Assembly: GCA_947057505.1 (NCBI GenBank)
Contig: CAMSEM010000018.1
Coordinates: 1-17,654, forward strand
Source of the DNA: an uncultured Clostridium sp.
GTDB taxonomy: Bacteria; Bacillota; Clostridia; TANB77; CAG-508
DNA: 17,654 nt
Direction: 5' to 3'
Positions 15,195-17,654 of this stretch are shown in pieces. The notes below the pieces were generated by a model. That model saw only the letters and a program-made list of their open reading frames with translations, did not search any database and was not told the DNA's origin. Positions within the stretch are counted from its first letter, which is position 1. Every line of letters starts with the position of its first letter. The translations under genes and the position numbers were made by a program.

Positions 15195-15659
15195 ATGAAA
15201 AGAATTTTAACTTATGGAACCTTCGATTTATTACACTATGGTCATATTAGGCTATTACAAAGAGCAAAAGCATTAGGAGACTATTTAATTGTATCACTTT
15301 CAACAGATGATTTTAATGAACTAAAAGGAAAAAAAGCATATCATAATTATGAAACAAGAAAAAAAATGCTAGAATCTATTCGCTATGTAGATTTAGTAAT
15401 TCCAGAAAACTGTTGGGAACAAAAAATAGAAGATGTAAAAAAATATGATGTAGATATTGTAGTAATGGGAAGCGACTGGGCTGGAAGTGATAGATTTGAC
15501 TATTTACAAGAATATTGTGAAGTGGTTTATTTAGATAGAACAGAAGGTATTTCTACTACAAAAATAAAAGAAGATTTAGGATTGCAAGAGCCAAAAAATG
15601 GCATTAATCAAATACCAGAAATAGGATATAAAGCAAAACAAGAACAAGAAACAAACTAA
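15195..15659 (+). CDS. tagD: Glycerol-3-phosphate cytidylyltransferase TagD
   Basis: TagD joins CTP and sn-glycerol 3-phosphate to make CDP-glycerol, the donor used by the glycerophosphotransferases encoded just upstream. The 154-residue protein shows GTFDLLHYGH (8-17) with the nucleotide-binding HxGH (His14, His17), GSDWAGSDRFDYL (92-104) and the family signature RTEGISTTKIK (115-125). Known TagD proteins are about 130 residues. The extra ~25 residues at the C terminus (after DLGL) are polar and rich in Gln, Glu and Lys with no recognisable domain. AAAGGAG lies 9 bases before the ATG and the gap from the previous gene is 18 bases. This gene is the strongest evidence that the polymer contains glycerol phosphate. 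Confidence 0.94.
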   Translation: MKRILTYGTFDLLHYGHIRLLQRAKALGDYLIVSLSTDDFNELKGKKAYHNYETRKKMLESIRYVDLVIPENCWEQKIEDVKKYDVDIVVMGSDWAGSDRFDYLQEYCEVVYLDRTEGISTTKIKEDLGLQEPKNGINQIPEIGYKAKQEQETN

Positions 15660-15676
15660 CACTAGGGGGAAAAATA

Positions 15677-16486
15677 GTGAAGGAATTTATTAATATTATA
15701 AAAGAACATATGCAATATGGGCAACAAATATTAAAGCTTGCAAAAGCAGACCTAGTAAAAACATATAGAGGAGCTGCACTAGGCTGGACATGGGCAATTA
15801 TAAAACCTGCAGTAACTATTTTTGTATACTGGTTTGCATTTTCTATTGGATTAAGAATGCCTAGCCAAGTATCTGGTTTTCCATACTTTTTATGGTTAAT
15901 TGCAGGTGTAATACCATGGTTTTATATGAGTGATATGATAACTGCTGGAACAGATACCATACGTAAATATAGCTATTTAGTAACAAAAATGAAATTTCCA
16001 GTAGCAACTATTCCAACTTTTGTTAATCTATCAAAATTTATGGTACATTTAATATTGGTTGGAGTTATGATTATCATTTTTATAATTATGGGATACCCAC
16101 CAGATGTTTATATACTACAATTGCCATTTTATATGTTATTAATGTTTCTATTCTTTAATGCATGGAGTTTATTTGCTTCATTACTATCTACTATGAGCAA
16201 AGACTTTGGTAACTTAGTAAAATCAATGGTAACAGCAGTATTTTGGCTATCAGGAATTTTGTGGAACCCAGCTAGCATTCAAATTGAATGGCTTAGAAAA
16301 TTATTAATGATAAATCCAGTTACTTATTTAACAACAGGTTTTAGAAACTGCTTTATTGATAAAGTTTGGTTTTGGGAACAACCACAAAGACTACTATATT
16401 TTGGAATTATTACTCTTGTATTAATAATAGCTGCTATTTGGACATATAGAAGATTAAAGAAAGAAATTCCAGATGTATTAGGGTAA
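15677..16486 (+). CDS. tagG: Teichoic acid ABC exporter, permease subunit TagG
   Basis: TagG is the membrane half of the two-component ABC exporter that moves finished lipid-linked teichoic acid out of the cell. The 269-residue product begins with an amphipathic basic segment (about 1-30), contains the conserved YRGAALGWTWAIIKPA stretch (from about 31) typical of ABC-2 polysaccharide permeases, and then about six membrane segments. The family signature NPASIQIEWLRKLLMINPVTYLTTGFRN lies at about 201-230 (given here as landmarks: NPAS, INPVTYLT, FRN). It starts with GTG at 15677, with AGGGGG (15664-15669) 7 bases upstream; no ATG with a better site exists nearby. It pairs with the ATPase gene downstream. 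By family it could equally be called Wzm-like, but the setting supports TagG. Confidence 0.92.
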   Translation: MKEFINIIKEHMQYGQQILKLAKADLVKTYRGAALGWTWAIIKPAVTIFVYWFAFSIGLRMPSQVSGFPYFLWLIAGVIPWFYMSDMITAGTDTIRKYSYLVTKMKFPVATIPTFVNLSKFMVHLILVGVMIIIFIIMGYPPDVYILQLPFYMLLMFLFFNAWSLFASLLSTMSKDFGNLVKSMVTAVFWLSGILWNPASIQIEWLRKLLMINPVTYLTTGFRNCFIDKVWFWEQPQRLLYFGIITLVLIIAAIWTYRRLKKEIPDVLG

Positions 16487-16550
16487 ACTTTAAAAATAAC
16501 AATTCTTTTTAAAATTAAATAGAGTAAAGAAGAGAGGGCTTGAGTAAAGT

Positions 16551-17282
16551 ATGAACGAAACAGTAATAGAATTTAAAAATGTTACAAAGCGATACAAATT
16601 ATTTAAAAACGATAAAAAGCGTTTACTTTCTACTTTTTTTAAAAATATTAAATTTATAGAAAAAAGAGCAGTGGATGATGTATCTTTTCAAATAAAAACA
16701 GGAGAAGCAGTAGCACTGTTTGGACGTAATGGCGCTGGAAAATCCACTATTTTAAAAATGATTACAGGAGTATGCTATCCAACAAATGGAGAAATAACAG
16801 TAAATGGAAGAGTTAGTGCTTTACTAGAGTTAACCTCTGGTTTTGACCCAGAATTTACAGGAAGAGAAAATATATATTTAAAAGGTCAGCTATTAGGACT
16901 AAAAGATGCAGAAATTAAAGAATTAGAAAAAGAGATTATTAACTTTGCAGAACTAGATGAATATATAGACCAACCAGTAAGAACCTATTCTAGTGGTATG
17001 AAAGCAAGACTTGGCTTTTCTATTAATGTAAATATAAAACCAGAAATTTTAATTGTAGATGAAGCATTAAGTGTTGGAGATGAAGCCTTTAAACGTAAAT
17101 GTGTAAAAAAGGTAAATGAAATTGTAAATAAGGAAAATGTAACACTTTTATTTGTAACCCATACCACAGGTGTAGCAAAAGAATTTTGTAAACGTGGTAT
17201 ATTAATGGAAAAAGGAAAGCTAACTTTTGATGGTGAAATCAATGAGGCTATTAGCAAATATAATGATACTTTAAAAAAATAG
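16551..17282 (+). CDS. tagH: Teichoic acid ABC exporter, ATP-binding subunit TagH (short form)
   Basis: This cytoplasmic ATPase powers TagG. The 243-residue product has Walker A GRNGAGKST (58-66), the TagH/Wzt-type LLELTSGFDPEFTGRENIYL region (91-110), the signature YSSGMKARLGF (146-156), Walker B ILIVDEALSVGDEAF (166-180) and the switch His204 in VTHT. It ends after the nucleotide-binding domain. It lacks both the long C-terminal region of Bacillus TagH (about 527 residues in total) and the sugar-recognition domain of O-antigen Wzt, so substrate choice must lie elsewhere. The ATG at 16551 is the only in-frame start, since a stop codon lies two codons upstream. Its ribosome site is weak: GAGAGGG is about 13 bases away, so translation may be lower than for tagG. 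The last gene before the operon terminator. Confidence 0.92.
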   Translation: MNETVIEFKNVTKRYKLFKNDKKRLLSTFFKNIKFIEKRAVDDVSFQIKTGEAVALFGRNGAGKSTILKMITGVCYPTNGEITVNGRVSALLELTSGFDPEFTGRENIYLKGQLLGLKDAEIKELEKEIINFAELDEYIDQPVRTYSSGMKARLGFSINVNIKPEILIVDEALSVGDEAFKRKCVKKVNEIVNKENVTLLFVTHTTGVAKEFCKRGILMEKGKLTFDGEINEAISKYNDTLKK

Positions 17283-17291
17283 TAAAATAAG

Positions 17292-17331
17292 AAAAATCAC
17301 TTTTAATTAAAAGATTTAGAGTGATTTTTTT
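17292..17331 (+). terminator. Rho-independent terminator closing the teichoic-acid operon
   Basis: AAAAATCACT (17292-17301) pairs with AGTGATTTTT (17320-17329), a perfect 10-base stem, followed by a run of seven T (17325-17331). The loop contains a second small palindrome, CTTTTAATTAAAAG (17300-17313), that could compete with the main stem. The A-run before the left arm makes it usable from the right as well. Confidence 0.85.
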
Positions 17332-17352
17332 GTAAACAATAAAACTAAGATA

Positions 17353-17380
17353 ATTGTAAAAACATCCAACATTATGTCAA
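17353..17380 (-). promoter_or_regulatory. Minus-strand sigma-A-like promoter facing the tagH terminator
   Basis: On the minus strand, TTGACA (17375-17380) and TACAAT (17353-17358) are 16 bases apart. Transcription would start near 17346 and run leftward into the hairpin at 17292-17329, giving an RNA of about 60 bases, or, on read-through, an antisense RNA to the end of tagH. No ORF with a ribosome site follows it. The match may be chance in AT-rich DNA. Confidence 0.35.
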
Positions 17381-17409
17381 AAAGATACCACCTATAATAA
17401 TAAATTTTA

Positions 17410-17438
17410 TTGTTTAAGAAGATAAGAAAATATATAAT
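17410..17438 (+). promoter_or_regulatory. Sigma-A-type promoter of the prepilin-like gene
   Basis: A perfect TATAAT (17433-17438) is 17 bases from TTGTTT (17410-17415), a weak -35 box. The start would be near 17445, giving a leader of about 43 bases that contains AAGGGG (17477-17482), 5 bases before the ATG. Confidence 0.5.
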
Positions 17439-17487
17439 CAAACTGTAAAAAGGTATGCAGAAATGAACATAAGAAAAAGGGGAAAAT

Positions 17488-17654
17488 ATGAAGAAACAAA
17501 GTAATTTAAGAATAAATAAAAGCAAAGGTATTACTTTAATTGCCTTAGTGGTCACCATTGTAGTACTTTTGATTTTGGCTGGAGTAAGTATCGTAGTGCT
17601 ATTTGGCGATAATGGACTGATTAAACAAGCGAAAGAAAGTAGTCTTCAAACAAA
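17488..17654 (+). CDS. Type IV prepilin-like protein, N-terminal part (runs off the window)
   Basis: The visible 55 codons encode a short basic leader (MKKQSNLRINKSKG) followed by a hydrophobic helix that begins ITLIALVVTIVV and ends near LAGVSIVVLF, then GDNGLIKQAKES. This is the class III prepilin signal: a prepilin peptidase would cut after Gly14 and methylate Ile15. The usual Glu at mature position 5 is Ala here, as in many clostridial pilin-like and surface proteins with this leader, which may be minor pilins or surface proteins using the same export route. The helix would anchor the protein in the membrane or pilus core. AAGGGG is 5 bases before the ATG. The C-terminal domain lies outside the window, so the type cannot be told. 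Confidence 0.85.
   Translation, partial: MKKQSNLRINKSKGITLIALVVTIVVLLILAGVSIVVLFGDNGLIKQAKESSLQT

Noticed and set aside
17316..17558. An 80-codon hydrophobic minus-strand frame
   Set aside because: It runs antisense through the terminator, promoter and start of the prepilin-like gene, and its start lacks a ribosome site.
1..17654. CRISPR arrays, tRNA or rRNA genes, transposase genes, prophage genes
   Set aside because: No regularly spaced repeats, cloverleaf-like segments, rRNA-like stretches or transposase/phage motifs were found on reading the window.

Overview
The window is AT-rich, low-GC DNA. Almost every gene has an AGGAG-type ribosome site, and it carries spoIIP (an endospore engulfment gene), a clostridial-type gene order (recJ, rel, metallo-beta-lactamase gene, hisS), Gram-positive teichoic-acid genes and a clostridial-style prepilin leader. 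Together these point to an endospore-forming Firmicute, most likely in the Clostridia. No species can be named from the sequence alone. Everything from 880 onward is on the + strand; only the first gene is on the - strand.

Layout. (1) 30-572, - strand: a secreted von Willebrand factor A (VWA) protein that stops inside its VWA fold. The first ~60 bases read like the missing part of the fold, but on the opposite strand. (2) 880-6921: a housekeeping block of recJ (DNA repair), rel (ppGpp metabolism), a metallo-beta-lactamase-fold hydrolase broken by a frameshift, and hisS. A 48-base palindrome with flanking direct repeats sits between rel and the hydrolase, and a very long hairpin terminator overlaps the hisS stop codon. 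(3) 7006-9145: spoIIP behind a convincing sporulation sigma-E-type promoter, then a HAD phosphatase with its own sigma-A-like promoter, then a terminator. (4) 9262-17331: a wall teichoic acid (WTA) operon closed by a terminator. (5) 17410-17654: promoter and start of a type IV prepilin-like gene that runs off the window.

The WTA operon encodes two stand-alone CDP-glycerol glycerophosphotransferase-family proteins, a membrane-anchored beta-propeller protein, a 752-residue fusion of a third glycerophosphotransferase-like domain with a GT4-type glycosyltransferase, the CDP-glycerol-making enzyme TagD, and the two-component exporter TagG/TagH. The likely logic is that TagD makes CDP-glycerol, the glycerophosphotransferases prime and extend a glycerol-phosphate polymer, the fusion protein adds a polymer unit and/or sugar, and TagGH exports the product. 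The propeller protein would act on, or bind, the product outside the membrane. The linkage-unit genes (tagO, tagA, mnaA) are not here and must lie elsewhere. The propeller and the fusion are the least conventional parts of the system.
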